From: an uncultured Mailhella sp.
GTDB lineage: Bacteria; Desulfobacterota; Desulfovibrionia; Desulfovibrionales; Desulfovibrionaceae
Assembly (NCBI RefSeq): GCF_947631555.1
Contig: NZ_CANRLT010000001.1
Coordinates: forward strand, 1 to 64,000
DNA length: 64,000 nucleotides
Direction of reading: 5' to 3'
The notes under the pieces were generated by a model, which did no database searches, was not told where the DNA came from, and saw only the letters and a list, made by a program, of their open reading frames with translations. Positions 12,055 to 22,519 of this stretch are shown piece after piece (the stretch's first letter is position 1; each line of letters begins with the position of its first letter). Position numbers and translations under genes: made by a program.

Positions 12055-13251
12055 ATGCCCTCCTATGTCAACTTTTTTGAAAAAGCCGGGCACAGGCTGG
12101 CGCAGCTGCGCAGTTCAAACGCAGCCTCACCGCGCAGAGCGGCGCTCTCCTTCGGACTGTGGAATCTGAAAAAAGCCATCAGTATGCACCTTATGGGCGA
12201 CTATGCTGCGACCAGCTCAAAGGACGACGATTCGCCGCTCAGCATCGCAGCCCTGATACGCGGCGGCATAGGCGACGCGGTTCTTTCCACGGCCTTTCTG
12301 CACGCTCTTGCAGACTATGCGGGCACTCCCGCAGTCATCGATGTTTACGCAGCTTCCTGCCCCGACAGTGTTCGTTCCCTTGTTCATGGACACAGCGTCT
12401 TTCGGCGGATCGCCAGTCTGAAAGACGACATCCGCCAGGAGTACGACATCATCGTCGATATTACCCGCATGGCCTGGTTTCCAGGAGTGAACAAAAGCAA
12501 AACGGGAAGACTGTCGCCAAAGCTCCTCAAATTTATAGAGGACTGCAATACCTTCAGGAATAAAAACGTTCTCTTTTTCACTGATGAAGGGCAGCGCCTG
12601 GGCATGGATTATGCCGATACTGCCGGCAGCTTCCGTGAGTGCCAGATGGACAGAAAAAACATCCTTTGCCTGAAGGAACGTTCGTTTACCATTCTCTGTG
12701 AAAAAGACCCGCAGCATACGCGAGAGACATTCGGCATTCCGGAGAGTTACATTACCATCCACAGAGAATCCGGGAATGCGGGAGAGGACTCCTTAAAGCT
12801 CTGGCCAAAAGCTCATTACCATACGCTGATGGAGCGTCTTAAAGAACAGTATCCTTCTATGGGCATGGTGCTTCTTGGCAGCAGAAAAGACGACAATTTT
12901 AAAAACTGCATTGATCTTAGGGGAAAGACATCATTTCCCGAACTCAAGGCCATCCTCAAAGGGGCGGTGCTTCATATCGGGGGCGAAGGTCTCATGCCTC
13001 ACCTGCGTCATTTTCTGCATGGCGGGCCGTCCATCGTTCTCTTTGGCCCCACGTCATGCAGGCATTACGGTTATGCGGAAAACATCAACCTCAGCGGCAC
13101 CTTGTGCCCTGAAGGATGTGAATGGATTTCACCTGACTGGCAGGTGTCCTGCATAAGAGGCTTCGGTTCCTGCCGCAGTATGGATGAAATATCTGTATCC
13201 CATGTCATGGAAAAGGTATCACAAACTCTTTCTCTTCAATTACCGCAATGA
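12055..13251 (+). CDS. Glycosyltransferase family 9 (heptosyltransferase-like)
   Basis: LIRGGIGDAVLSTAFLHALADY N-terminal motif and GT9-like C-terminal layout. Confidence 0.7.
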   Translation: MPSYVNFFEKAGHRLAQLRSSNAASPRRAALSFGLWNLKKAISMHLMGDYAATSSKDDDSPLSIAALIRGGIGDAVLSTAFLHALADYAGTPAVIDVYAASCPDSVRSLVHGHSVFRRIASLKDDIRQEYDIIVDITRMAWFPGVNKSKTGRLSPKLLKFIEDCNTFRNKNVLFFTDEGQRLGMDYADTAGSFRECQMDRKNILCLKERSFTILCEKDPQHTRETFGIPESYITIHRESGNAGEDSLKLWPKAHYHTLMERLKEQYPSMGMVLLGSRKDDNFKNCIDLRGKTSFPELKAILKGAVLHIGGEGLMPHLRHFLHGGPSIVLFGPTSCRHYGYAENINLSGTLCPEGCEWISPDWQVSCIRGFGSCRSMDEISVSHVMEKVSQTLSLQLPQ

Positions 13252-13259
13252 GGAAAACA

Positions 13260-14042
13260 ATGAAAGTGGCCATTCTTGCTGGCGGACTTGGTACAAGGCT
13301 TGGTGAAGAAACGACCATACGGCCGAAGCCCATGGTCGAGATCGGAGGAAAGCCGATACTCTGGCACATCATGAAGATATATTCATACTACGGATACAAC
13401 GAGTTCGTGGTCTTGTGCGGATATAAGCAGGAATACATCAAGGAATACTTCAGGAATTACTTCATAAATAATTCTGACGTGACCTTCGACCTCGCCGGCG
13501 ACAGCGTCATCGTCCATAAAAAACGTGTGGAACCCTGGAAAATAACATTGCTGGACACCGGTCTGAACACCCTTACCGGCGGCCGCATCAAGCGGGCGCA
13601 GGAAATCCTGGGCGATGCTCCGTTCATGCTCACCTATGGCGACGGCGTTTCCGATGTGGACCTTGCCGCACTTGTGGACTTCCACAAAAAACATAAGCGG
13701 CTGGCTACGGTTACCGCCGTGCAGCCGCAGGGACGTTTCGGGGTGCTGGACATAGACGAGAGCAGCACCATCCAATCCTTTTTGGAAAAGCCCAGAAATG
13801 CGGCCTCGGCATGGATCAATGCGGGTTTCTTCGTGCTGGAGCCACGGGTGTTCGACTACATAACCGAGGGCGACAAGACCATCTGGGAGCGCACGCCCCT
13901 CACCCGTCTTGCCCGGGCAGGAGAACTTAAAGCCTATAAGCATGAAGGCTTCTGGCATCCTATGGATATGCCCAGGGACAAGGTCGAGCTGAATGAATTG
14001 TGGGCTTCCGGCAGCGCGCCCTGGAAGGTATGGGAGGATTGA
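13260..14042 (+). CDS. rfbF: Glucose-1-phosphate cytidylyltransferase
   Basis: MKVAILAGGLGTRLGEETTIRPKPMVEIGGKPILWHIMKIYS signature. Confidence 0.95.
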   Translation: MKVAILAGGLGTRLGEETTIRPKPMVEIGGKPILWHIMKIYSYYGYNEFVVLCGYKQEYIKEYFRNYFINNSDVTFDLAGDSVIVHKKRVEPWKITLLDTGLNTLTGGRIKRAQEILGDAPFMLTYGDGVSDVDLAALVDFHKKHKRLATVTAVQPQGRFGVLDIDESSTIQSFLEKPRNAASAWINAGFFVLEPRVFDYITEGDKTIWERTPLTRLARAGELKAYKHEGFWHPMDMPRDKVELNELWASGSAPWKVWED

Positions 14043-14048
14043 ACCGTC

Positions 14049-15122
14049 ATGGATTTCTCTCTCGATTTCTTCCGCGGCAAAAGGATTCTGGTCACCGGGC
14101 ATACCGGCTTCAAGGGAAGCTGGCTGTGCCGGACGCTCATCGGCGCGGGTGCGGAAGTGACAGGCTACAGTCTGCCCGCACCCACGGAACCGAACCTGTT
14201 TTCTCTGGCTGGTCTGGAAGGAAGAATGACCAGTGTCCCTGGAGACATCCGCAATTTTTCTCTGCTGAGGGAAACGTTTGAAAAGGCTCAGCCGGAAATC
14301 GTCATCCACCTGGCAGCCCAGCCCCTTGTGCGCGATTCTTACAGGATTCCGCGCTGCACCTATGAGACCAATGTCATGGGCACGGTGAATCTCATGGAAT
14401 GCGTGCGTCTTTCCTCCTGCGTCAAGAGCCTGCTCAACGTCACCACGGACAAGGTCTATCAGAATAACGAATGGTGCTGGGGCTATCGGGAGAACGAGCC
14501 GCTTGACGGCTTTGACCCCTACTCAAACAGTAAAAGCTGCTCTGAGCTGGTGACGCACAGCTACAAGAACAGCTTCTTTGCCGATGGCAGAGTTTCCATA
14601 AGCACGGCCCGCGCGGGTAACGTCATCGGCGGCGGCGACTTTGCCCATGACCGCATCATTCCCGACTGCATACGCGCCCAGCAGGCGGACAGCGTCATCG
14701 GGGTACGTAATCCCTGCTCCATAAGGCCGTATCAGCATGTTCTCGAACCCATCATGGCCTATCTCAGGATCGTTCAGGCCCAGTGGGAAAAGCCTGCGCT
14801 TGCCGGCTGGTACAACGTAGGACCGGATGACTGCGACTGCGTCACCACCGGAGAGCTTGTGGAGCTTTTCTGCCGCATCTGGGGTAACGGAGCCAGCTGG
14901 AAAAATCAGTCCGAAGCCGATGCCCCGCACGAGGCAAACTTCCTCAAGCTCGACTGCACCAGAATCAAAACGGCCCTTGCCTGGTCCCCGCGCTGGCATA
15001 TCGCTGAAGCCGTGGAAAAAACCTGCGCATGGACGAAGGTGTGGCTGAATGGAGGCGACATTCCCGCAGAGATGGACGAGCAGATTGCAGAGTTTACCGA
15101 TACTGATGTGGTAACTTGTTAA
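14049..15122 (+). CDS. rfbG: CDP-glucose 4,6-dehydratase
   Basis: SDR motif GHTGFKGSWL, YQNNEWCWGYRENEPLDGFDPYSNSK; next to rfbF. Confidence 0.95.
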   Translation: MDFSLDFFRGKRILVTGHTGFKGSWLCRTLIGAGAEVTGYSLPAPTEPNLFSLAGLEGRMTSVPGDIRNFSLLRETFEKAQPEIVIHLAAQPLVRDSYRIPRCTYETNVMGTVNLMECVRLSSCVKSLLNVTTDKVYQNNEWCWGYRENEPLDGFDPYSNSKSCSELVTHSYKNSFFADGRVSISTARAGNVIGGGDFAHDRIIPDCIRAQQADSVIGVRNPCSIRPYQHVLEPIMAYLRIVQAQWEKPALAGWYNVGPDDCDCVTTGELVELFCRIWGNGASWKNQSEADAPHEANFLKLDCTRIKTALAWSPRWHIAEAVEKTCAWTKVWLNGGDIPAEMDEQIAEFTDTDVVTC

Positions 15123-15153
15123 AAAAACAATAAAACAAAGGGAGGTTGGTGTT

Positions 15154-16341
15154 ATGCGTACATGCAGAAAGTGTTTTGAGTATGCGTATGTTTTTGTTGG
15201 GGGAGATGTGCGGTGCTGTCCCTGGAATGGCATTGTTATCGGAAATCTTCTGAAAAATACCCTTGAAGAAATCTGGCAAGGCGAAAAAATAGAGGAAATT
15301 CGTCAAGCGTTCATGCGGGGAGAGCTTTTAGGATGTAATGAACAATATTGTCCTGATTGTATTAATGATACTGATAATATAAAAATATCAGAAGAGGAAA
15401 TGAAAATGCTTTATGATAAGCATTCTTCATGTCCAGAGTTTATTAGTTTGGCATATGATGAAAGATGCAACCATGCTTGCCCTAGCTGCCGACATGATTT
15501 TTTTCATCCAAATAAAGATTATATAGAGAATCTGCATAAAATTACAAAAAATATTGAGCCATATTTAGCGGGGGCGTCGCATATAGCAACCAATGGTATT
15601 GGAGACTTATTTGTATCCACAGAATTATTGGACATGATATCTAGATTTCATCCAGTCCGAAAGGACTTTAGTATGTTTATAGAAACAAACGGCGTGTTGT
15701 TCAAGGATAACTTGCATAAGCTGGAGCATTTGGCTGCATATCCCATAACGGTGTCCGTCACTCCGAACAGCTTTGATCGTGAGACATACAGATATCTGGC
15801 AGGAAGAGACGATTTGGCAAAATTTGAAGAGAGTATGTCGTTTATAAGCAATTTGAAGAGATCGGGAAAAATTCGCAGGATCCGGATGATCATGGTTATT
15901 CAGGACAGCAATTTCCGCCAGATTCCTGATTTTATTGCAAGATGTATTGACTACGATGCGGATGACATTGTGCTGCGTCCCATATTTCACTGGTTTGGCT
16001 CAACAGAGGATGAGATTCTGTACAAGAATGTACTCAACCCCTGTCATCCTTATCATAAGGAATATTGTGAGATACTTGAAAATCCGCTTTGCAAGGATTC
16101 AAGAGTTTTTAACTGGGGGTTTAATGTTCCGCAGGAAGCTATACCGTTTCCTACTTTGGCCATGAAGAGACGTTTCGAAAAATCTGATGAAGTATTAAAT
16201 CAGATACATTGCAGACTGGATGAAATGACAAGTTCGATAGACAGGTTATCGCGTTATCCCAAATGGCTTGTCAACTTGGGGGCTTGCTTTATTCCCAAAA
16301 AGAATAACAGGGTTCACCTCAGAAAGAAGTATTCTCGCTAG
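15154..16341 (+). CDS. Radical SAM protein with an N-terminal SPASM-like Cys cluster
   Basis: CxxxCxxC in DERCNHACPSCRHDF; N-terminal CRKC...CCPWNGIVIGNLLKNTLEEIWQGEK...CPDC resembles SPASM. Confidence 0.75.
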   Translation: MRTCRKCFEYAYVFVGGDVRCCPWNGIVIGNLLKNTLEEIWQGEKIEEIRQAFMRGELLGCNEQYCPDCINDTDNIKISEEEMKMLYDKHSSCPEFISLAYDERCNHACPSCRHDFFHPNKDYIENLHKITKNIEPYLAGASHIATNGIGDLFVSTELLDMISRFHPVRKDFSMFIETNGVLFKDNLHKLEHLAAYPITVSVTPNSFDRETYRYLAGRDDLAKFEESMSFISNLKRSGKIRRIRMIMVIQDSNFRQIPDFIARCIDYDADDIVLRPIFHWFGSTEDEILYKNVLNPCHPYHKEYCEILENPLCKDSRVFNWGFNVPQEAIPFPTLAMKRRFEKSDEVLNQIHCRLDEMTSSIDRLSRYPKWLVNLGACFIPKKNNRVHLRKKYSR

Positions 16342-16477
16342 TTTTGTGAAAGAGGTGGTAGGGGTACAGATTTTTCCCGCTTGAGTGTGCGTGCGGAGTG
16401 AATGAAAGGTTATGGCAGGAGGAAAGAAAAGAAAATCAAATAAGGCAGCAATGCCCTTCAGGGCTTTGTGCCTGGGC

Positions 16478-16503
16478 TTGAGAGAGGGGGTATCCTCTCT
16501 CAA
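16478..16503. repeat. Hairpin upstream of the nudix gene
   Basis: ttgagagagg (16478-16487)/cctctctcaa (16494-16503), 6-nt loop. Confidence 0.6.
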
Positions 16504-16598
16504 ACTTTCGCCCTCTGAAACTACGCCCGCACACCGCCTGGGATCAGAGGGGATGTCTTTGGTTTTCGTCCGGAGTCTCAAATCATAGAGGAAGAAAG

Positions 16599-17150
16599 AT
16601 GACAGAACTTTCGCATGAGCTTTTGCAGGCGGTCGAGATTTTGCGCTGCGCACATGTGGATGGACGCCAAGGTCTGCCGGAAAAGTTGTTTCTTCTGGTC
16701 TCCTCAGTGGTACCGCTTCCCAACGTCGATTTGCTGATAACGGATAAAGCCGGAAGGCTGTTGCTCGCCCGCCGAAATGACGGTTTTTTTGAAAACAGCT
16801 GGCATATCCCGGGTGGCTGTATGCGTTATGGCGAAACGCTGGAACATTGTCTGCAGCGCACGGCACGGCGCGAGATCGGATGCGAGGTGCTGCATGAAGA
16901 AGCGCCAGTGGCAGTGCGCAGCGTGTTCCGTGGCCCGAATCCTGATTTACTGCATCCAAATGAACGCGGGCATAATATCGCAATATTGTATCGCTGTGCA
17001 CTTCCTGATTCCTTTTTGCCGGATAACGGAAAACTCAACGAAAGTGATGCTGGCTATTTGAAGTGGTTCCATACGCTTCCACAGGACTTTATGTCCATTC
17101 AGCATGTGTATGATGATGTCCTTACACCGTGGACAGGAGATCAGAGGTAA
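16599..17150 (+). CDS. NUDIX hydrolase, GDP-mannose mannosyl hydrolase-like
   Basis: [30 protein letters not shown] nudix box variant. Confidence 0.8.
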   Translation: MTELSHELLQAVEILRCAHVDGRQGLPEKLFLLVSSVVPLPNVDLLITDKAGRLLLARRNDGFFENSWHIPGGCMRYGETLEHCLQRTARREIGCEVLHEEAPVAVRSVFRGPNPDLLHPNERGHNIAILYRCALPDSFLPDNGKLNESDAGYLKWFHTLPQDFMSIQHVYDDVLTPWTGDQR

Positions 17151-17154
17151 TACC

Positions 17155-18501
17155 ATGGCAATCTGGAAAGAAGAAGCAGAGGCGCGGAGTGCCATAAAGG
17201 ACATGGTTGCAGAGTATTACAGACAGTTTAAGTCTTCTGTCAGACCATTCACTCCCGGAGACAGGATCAGTTACGCCTCCCGCGTTTTTGATGAAAGGGA
17301 AATGTGTGCGCTGACGGATGCCATGCTCGATTTCTGGCTGACGACAGGACGCTTTGCTTCTGAATTTGAAAGAGAATTTGCTTCCTGGCTCAACGTCCGT
17401 TTCGCCCATCTTGTGAATAGCGGTTCTTCCGCCAATCTGATCGCGTTTATGGCGCTCACCGCGCCGGAGCTGGGTGAGCGGCAAATACGGCCGGGAGATG
17501 AGGTCATCACCGTGGCCTGCGGTTTTCCCACCACCGTGACGCCCATTCTTCAATATGGCGCTGTCCCTGTCTTCGTGGACGTGACCATTCCGCAGTACAA
17601 TATTGACGTTTTGCAGCTGGAAGCTGCGCTGAGTGAAAAGACGAAAGCCGTGATGGCCGCCCACACGCTGGGAAACCCTTTCGATCTTGCTGCGGTGAAG
17701 GCCTTCTGCGAAAAGCATGGTCTCTGGCTTGTGGAAGACAACTGCGATGCCCTCGGCTCGCAGTATACGCTGAATGGCGAAACCCGGTTCACAGGCACCT
17801 GGGGCGACCTGGGAACATCCAGCTTCTATCCGCCTCATCACATGACCATGGGGGAAGGCGGCTGCGTCTATACAAACAATTCCCGTTTAAGCCGCCTTAT
17901 CCTCAGCTTCAGAGATTGGGGGCGTGACTGCGTCTGTCCTTCCGGTCAGGATAATTTTTGCCGGCATCGCTTTACCGGTCAATTTGGCGAGCTTCCCCAG
18001 GGCTATGACCACAAATATGTATACAGTCACTTCGGCTATAACCTGAAAGTAACGGATATGCAGGCTGCCGTGGGCTGTGAGCAGCTGAAAAAGCTCCCGA
18101 ACTTTATCGAACGCCGTCAACATAACTGGCAGCGCCTGCACGAGGCCCTGTCCACCGCTTCCGACCGACTCATCCTCCCGGAAGCGGCTCCCTGCAGCAG
18201 CCCTTCCTGGTTTGGATTTCTTATCAGCCTGCGGCCGGAATCCGGGCTGAAGCGCAATGCCGTCACGTCCTTCGTGGAATCTCGCAACATACAGACACGT
18301 CTTCTGTTCAGCGGGAATCTCATCAAGCATCCCTGCTTTGACCAGATACGCGGAACCTCGGCGTACCGCATTGCGGGCAGTCTCGCCAACACGGACTTTA
18401 TTATGAACAACAGTTTCTGGGTGGGGGTCTGTCCCGGCATGACGGATGCCATGATCGACTATGAGGCGGAAACCATTCTGGAAGCTCTGGAGGCAAGATA
18501 A
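17155..18501 (+). CDS. rfbH: CDP-4-keto-6-deoxy-D-glucose 3-dehydrase
   Basis: DegT/AHBA fold; [14 protein letters not shown] with His replacing the PLP lysine, typical of RfbH/E1. Confidence 0.93.
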   Translation: MAIWKEEAEARSAIKDMVAEYYRQFKSSVRPFTPGDRISYASRVFDEREMCALTDAMLDFWLTTGRFASEFEREFASWLNVRFAHLVNSGSSANLIAFMALTAPELGERQIRPGDEVITVACGFPTTVTPILQYGAVPVFVDVTIPQYNIDVLQLEAALSEKTKAVMAAHTLGNPFDLAAVKAFCEKHGLWLVEDNCDALGSQYTLNGETRFTGTWGDLGTSSFYPPHHMTMGEGGCVYTNNSRLSRLILSFRDWGRDCVCPSGQDNFCRHRFTGQFGELPQGYDHKYVYSHFGYNLKVTDMQAAVGCEQLKKLPNFIERRQHNWQRLHEALSTASDRLILPEAAPCSSPSWFGFLISLRPESGLKRNAVTSFVESRNIQTRLLFSGNLIKHPCFDQIRGTSAYRIAGSLANTDFIMNNSFWVGVCPGMTDAMIDYEAETILEALEAR

Positions 18502-19355
18502 TGTCCCTCAGCAGTAAGCGTGAGCTTGAACAAATGGCGCTCAACATACGTTTGGGTATTATACGGGCCATCACATCAAATCATGGCGGACACATAGGCG
18601 GTTCGTTCGATCTCGCTGAAATGCTGGCCGTGGTCTATTCGGACTTCATGCGCGTCAATCCGGAAAAGCCGGACTGGGATCAGCGCGACTTCATGATTTT
18701 TTCTAAGGGACATGCCGGCCCCGCCCTTTACGCAGCTCTGGCGCTGAAAGGCTTTTTCCCAGAAGAACGCCTTGAGAATCTGAATAATCCCAATTCGCTG
18801 CTTCCGGGGCACTGCGATCGTAACCATGTGCCAGGCGTTGACGCGACTACGGGCAGTCTCGGCCAGGGGCTTTCCATCGCCTGCGGGGCGGCCCTTGCCG
18901 GGAAACTGCGCGGCACGGATCAGAGGGTGTTTTGCGTAACCGGTGACGGGGAATCCGCGGAAGGCCAGATATGGGAGGCCGCGCAGTTTGCTGCGCATTA
19001 CAGTCTGGACAATCTGATCGCCTTTCTGGACTGGAACAAGATGCAGATAGACGGCAGCAATGACGAAGTCATGCGCCTTGGGGATCCTGTGCGCAAATAT
19101 CAGGCGTTCGGCTGGAATGCCTGCCTTGTGAAAGGGAATGAGGTCATGGCCATTCAGCGTGCCGTGCGCCGGGCTGTGGAAGAGCCGAACGGCAAGCCCT
19201 CCATGATTGTGCTGGATACGGTAAAGGGAGAGGGGGCGCGCTGTATTGTGGAGATGGCAAACAACCACTGCATAGGATTCTCTGATGAATTGTGCGGCAA
19301 GGTCATGGAGGAACTGCGGGAACAGGGGCGGAAGCTCGGCATGGAGGTGGAATAA
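18501..19355 (+). CDS. Transketolase N-terminal (ThDP-binding) subunit, pair 1
   Basis: SKGHAGPALYAAL, GSLGQGLSIACGAAL, GDGESAEGQIWEA. Confidence 0.92.
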   Translation: MSLSSKRELEQMALNIRLGIIRAITSNHGGHIGGSFDLAEMLAVVYSDFMRVNPEKPDWDQRDFMIFSKGHAGPALYAALALKGFFPEERLENLNNPNSLLPGHCDRNHVPGVDATTGSLGQGLSIACGAALAGKLRGTDQRVFCVTGDGESAEGQIWEAAQFAAHYSLDNLIAFLDWNKMQIDGSNDEVMRLGDPVRKYQAFGWNACLVKGNEVMAIQRAVRRAVEEPNGKPSMIVLDTVKGEGARCIVEMANNHCIGFSDELCGKVMEELREQGRKLGMEVE

Positions 19356-19356
19356 G

Positions 19357-20325
19357 ATGAAGATCCGCTATACCGGGCAGAAGGCTGAAAAAGAGGTCTT
19401 TCAGGTTTTTAATGAAACCATGCGGCAGCTCATCGAGCAGGATGCAAGGGTCGTCTATCTGGATGCCGATCTCATGGGTTCGCTGAAAACACAGGAGCTT
19501 TGGAAACGTTATCCCGGGAACGTCCTGAACACCGGCATCCAGGAAGCCAATATGGTGGGCGTGGCCTGCGGGCTTTATCTGAATGGCTTTAAGCCCTATG
19601 TTCACAGCTTTTCTCCCTTTGCCAGCCGCCGTGTGTTTGATCAGGTTTTTCTCAGTGTGGGCTATGGCCGGAAGAGCGTGCGCGTGATCGGGTCGGATGC
19701 GGGGATCATGGCCACACACAATGGCGGCACCCACATGTGCTTTGAAGATATCGCCATGATGCGGACGGTACCGGGCGCGTGTGTGGTTGACATCAGCGAT
19801 CCGGTCATGTGCGGGGCATTTCTGAAAATGACGAGGGATCGCCCCGGCCTGACCTATATCCGTATGCCGCGCCGTGACTTGCCGGATATCTATCCGCCGG
19901 AAACAGCGTTCGCAGAAGGCAGGGGAATGCTGCTTCGGGAAGGTTCGGACATTACGCTTGTCGGCTGCGGCATCATGGTCGCCACCTGCCTTCAGGCGGC
20001 AGAACTTCTTGCCTCTGACGGTATAGAGGCTCGCGTCATAGATATTGTCACGGTAAAGCCTCTGGATGAGGAATTGCTCCTGGACAGCGCAGGAAGGACC
20101 GGAGCTGTGGTCACGGCCGAGAACGCCAGTGTCCTGGGCGGACTGGGCAGCGCTGTCGCAGAATACCTTTCCTCTGTTCATCCTGTTCCCGTGCTGAAGG
20201 TTGGGATCCAGGATTCTTTCGGCCGGGTAGGGACGGAATCTTTTCTGCGGAAGGCGTACGGTCTCACGCCGGAGTCTGTGGCCCTGCGCGCCAGGGAAGC
20301 TCTGAAATTGAAACAAGCCCTCTGA
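19357..20325 (+). CDS. Transketolase C-terminal subunit, pair 1
   Basis: NTGIQEANMVGVACGLYLNG...HSFSPFASRRVFDQ; ATG at 19357 directly after upstream stop. Confidence 0.9.
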   Translation: MKIRYTGQKAEKEVFQVFNETMRQLIEQDARVVYLDADLMGSLKTQELWKRYPGNVLNTGIQEANMVGVACGLYLNGFKPYVHSFSPFASRRVFDQVFLSVGYGRKSVRVIGSDAGIMATHNGGTHMCFEDIAMMRTVPGACVVDISDPVMCGAFLKMTRDRPGLTYIRMPRRDLPDIYPPETAFAEGRGMLLREGSDITLVGCGIMVATCLQAAELLASDGIEARVIDIVTVKPLDEELLLDSAGRTGAVVTAENASVLGGLGSAVAEYLSSVHPVPVLKVGIQDSFGRVGTESFLRKAYGLTPESVALRAREALKLKQAL

Positions 20326-20345
20326 GGGATACAAGGGATGATTTC

Positions 20346-21353
20346 ATGGGAACGCTGAAACTTCTGGACTGCACCTTGCGGGATGGCGGGTACGTTAATG
20401 ACTGGAATTTTGGACAGTCCGCCATTGAAGATATGGTTCGCAAGCTTGAACAGACCCATGTGGAGATACTGGAACTGGGATTCATCAAGGATGAGCCGTA
20501 TAACGAAGACCGCACCGTCTTTAATGATATAGAGCAGGTTAAAAAAATCATTCCTCAGAAAGCGTCGGGGATTGAATATGCGGTTATGGCCGAAGTAGTA
20601 AACCCGCTTCCGCTGGAGAAACTGGCTCCTGCCGATGCAGACGGGCCGGAGATCATCCGCGTTATCGTGTGGAAGCGCATGCTTAAGGAAGGTTTTGAAT
20701 ATTGCAGGGGAATTGTGGAAAAGGGCTACAAGCTCTGTGTGCAGCCCGCGCGCGTCAGCCAGTATTCTGATGAGGAATTTATAGAAATGGTTGAGCTGTT
20801 CAATCAGCTCGATCCCATGGCGGTGTATGTAGTGGACAGCTGGGGCACCATGTATGCCGATACGCTGCTTCACTACATGAAACTTGCGGAGGAGCACCTG
20901 AAACCGGGAATTGCCATAGGATACCATGGCCATAACAATATGATGCAGGCCTTTGCTGTGGCCTGCGACTTTGCCCGGCAGGAGACCGGCCGTGACATCT
21001 TCATCGACGCCAGCGTTTACGGCATAGGCCGTGGGGCGGGCAATCTCAATCTGGAGCTTTTTGCCAAATACCTGAACGATACCATGGGGAGAAACTACGA
21101 TCTTGCCCCCATGATGCAGATGTATGATTCCTATATAAAGAAGATATATGAAGAGCACCCGTGGGGATTTTCTCTGCCGTACTTCATTTCTGCAAAGTAT
21201 AACTGCAATCCGAATTTTGCGGAGTATTATATATCAAAAGGTATTAATATAAGTAGGATAGAGAAAATTATATCTTTCATGCCGCAAGATGAACGAATCA
21301 TATTTTTATCTTCAAATGCAGAAAAATATTCCAGATATGGAGTTGGTATATGA
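20346..21353 (+). CDS. DRE-TIM metallolyase / 4-hydroxy-2-oxovalerate aldolase-like protein
   Basis: LLDCTLRDGGYVNDWNF and GYHGHNNMMQAF (HxH) motifs. Confidence 0.85.
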   Translation: MGTLKLLDCTLRDGGYVNDWNFGQSAIEDMVRKLEQTHVEILELGFIKDEPYNEDRTVFNDIEQVKKIIPQKASGIEYAVMAEVVNPLPLEKLAPADADGPEIIRVIVWKRMLKEGFEYCRGIVEKGYKLCVQPARVSQYSDEEFIEMVELFNQLDPMAVYVVDSWGTMYADTLLHYMKLAEEHLKPGIAIGYHGHNNMMQAFAVACDFARQETGRDIFIDASVYGIGRGAGNLNLELFAKYLNDTMGRNYDLAPMMQMYDSYIKKIYEEHPWGFSLPYFISAKYNCNPNFAEYYISKGINISRIEKIISFMPQDERIIFLSSNAEKYSRYGVGI

Positions 21354-22519
21354 AAAATATTATTAATTATGAAGCAAATATTGATTGCTTTGCGATGCAT
21401 AGGAATGTGAAATTGAACGCTCTTTATGAGCAGCGGGCCTCTGATTATGACGGAAAACCATGGATTACCGTTTTTATTCCGACATACAAAAGATATGACC
21501 TGTTTAAAGAAGCGTTGAAAAGCGTGATGAGGCAGAAGCCTGTTGATTTTCAATGGGATATCCTGGTTGTGGATAATGAACCGTATGAAGGGACTCCCAA
21601 TGCCGTGGAAGAGTATATCAGAACGCTTTCCGATATAACCATTCGCTACTTCCGTAATACGACAAATTTACGTCCCGGAGATAATTTTAATCGGGGAATC
21701 TATCTGGCGCGGGGAGAGTGGGTCATGATGCTTCATGATGATGATCTCTTATTCCCGAATAGTCTTGAAAAGATGGGCAGGGCCATACGCTTTCTGGAAA
21801 AGCAGGATAAAAAGCCTCTGGGGGGAATAGCCGCACAATATCAGTGTTTCTTACATGATCCGGAACAACCTCATGGAAACGATACCATGTTTAGACAGGT
21901 TGAAAACTTGGTATTAAATGAGCCGATGTCGTGGAGATTTTATAAATTAACGCACGCGAAAGTCTTGTTCACCGGTCATCCTGGAGGAAATATCCCCAGT
22001 ATAGGAACAACGTACAGGAGAGATGCGGTGCTTGAGGTCGGTGGATTCAATGATGATTTTGGAATTTCCGCCGATCTTATACTGTTTTATTGTCTGGAAA
22101 ATAAATTTTCAGTATATTCTACTTTGGAACCATATGGTTTTTACAGATTTGGAATAAATACAATGGTAAAAAAAGAATCAACATATAAAACAATTAAGGC
22201 AGGTTTTGATTTTAGAGAATATGTATATAATAAAAATATATTTCATAAATTATGGGGCTGGCTATTCAGGAGTGCTCATTACTATTTTTTCACAGAAGCA
22301 GTTCTCAATCAAAGGAAAATTGGTTCCAGAAAGTTTATACGATTCAGCGATTATGCTTCAATTTATGATAAAAAACCAAATAAATTTTTTTATAAACACA
22401 TATATAAACATGGAGTATTGAATGCATATAACAAGATAAAACGTTGGGAAGTTAAACGCCTTGAAAAAAGAGCAAGGCAGGAAGGTTTGGTGAAGAAAAA
22501 TGAAGAATATTTTTCGTAA
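21350..22519 (+). CDS. Glycosyltransferase family 2
   Basis: PWITVFIPTYKRYDLFKEALKSV, MLHDDDLLF. Confidence 0.88.
   Translation: MKNIINYEANIDCFAMHRNVKLNALYEQRASDYDGKPWITVFIPTYKRYDLFKEALKSVMRQKPVDFQWDILVVDNEPYEGTPNAVEEYIRTLSDITIRYFRNTTNLRPGDNFNRGIYLARGEWVMMLHDDDLLFPNSLEKMGRAIRFLEKQDKKPLGGIAAQYQCFLHDPEQPHGNDTMFRQVENLVLNEPMSWRFYKLTHAKVLFTGHPGGNIPSIGTTYRRDAVLEVGGFNDDFGISADLILFYCLENKFSVYSTLEPYGFYRFGINTMVKKESTYKTIKAGFDFREYVYNKNIFHKLWGWLFRSAHYYFFTEAVLNQRKIGSRKFIRFSDYASIYDKKPNKFFYKHIYKHGVLNAYNKIKRWEVKRLEKRARQEGLVKKNEEYFS

Noticed and set aside
16246-17001. Minus-strand 251-aa ORF across the radical SAM/nudix junction
   Set aside because: Overlaps the well-supported nudix gene antisense; no domain recognised
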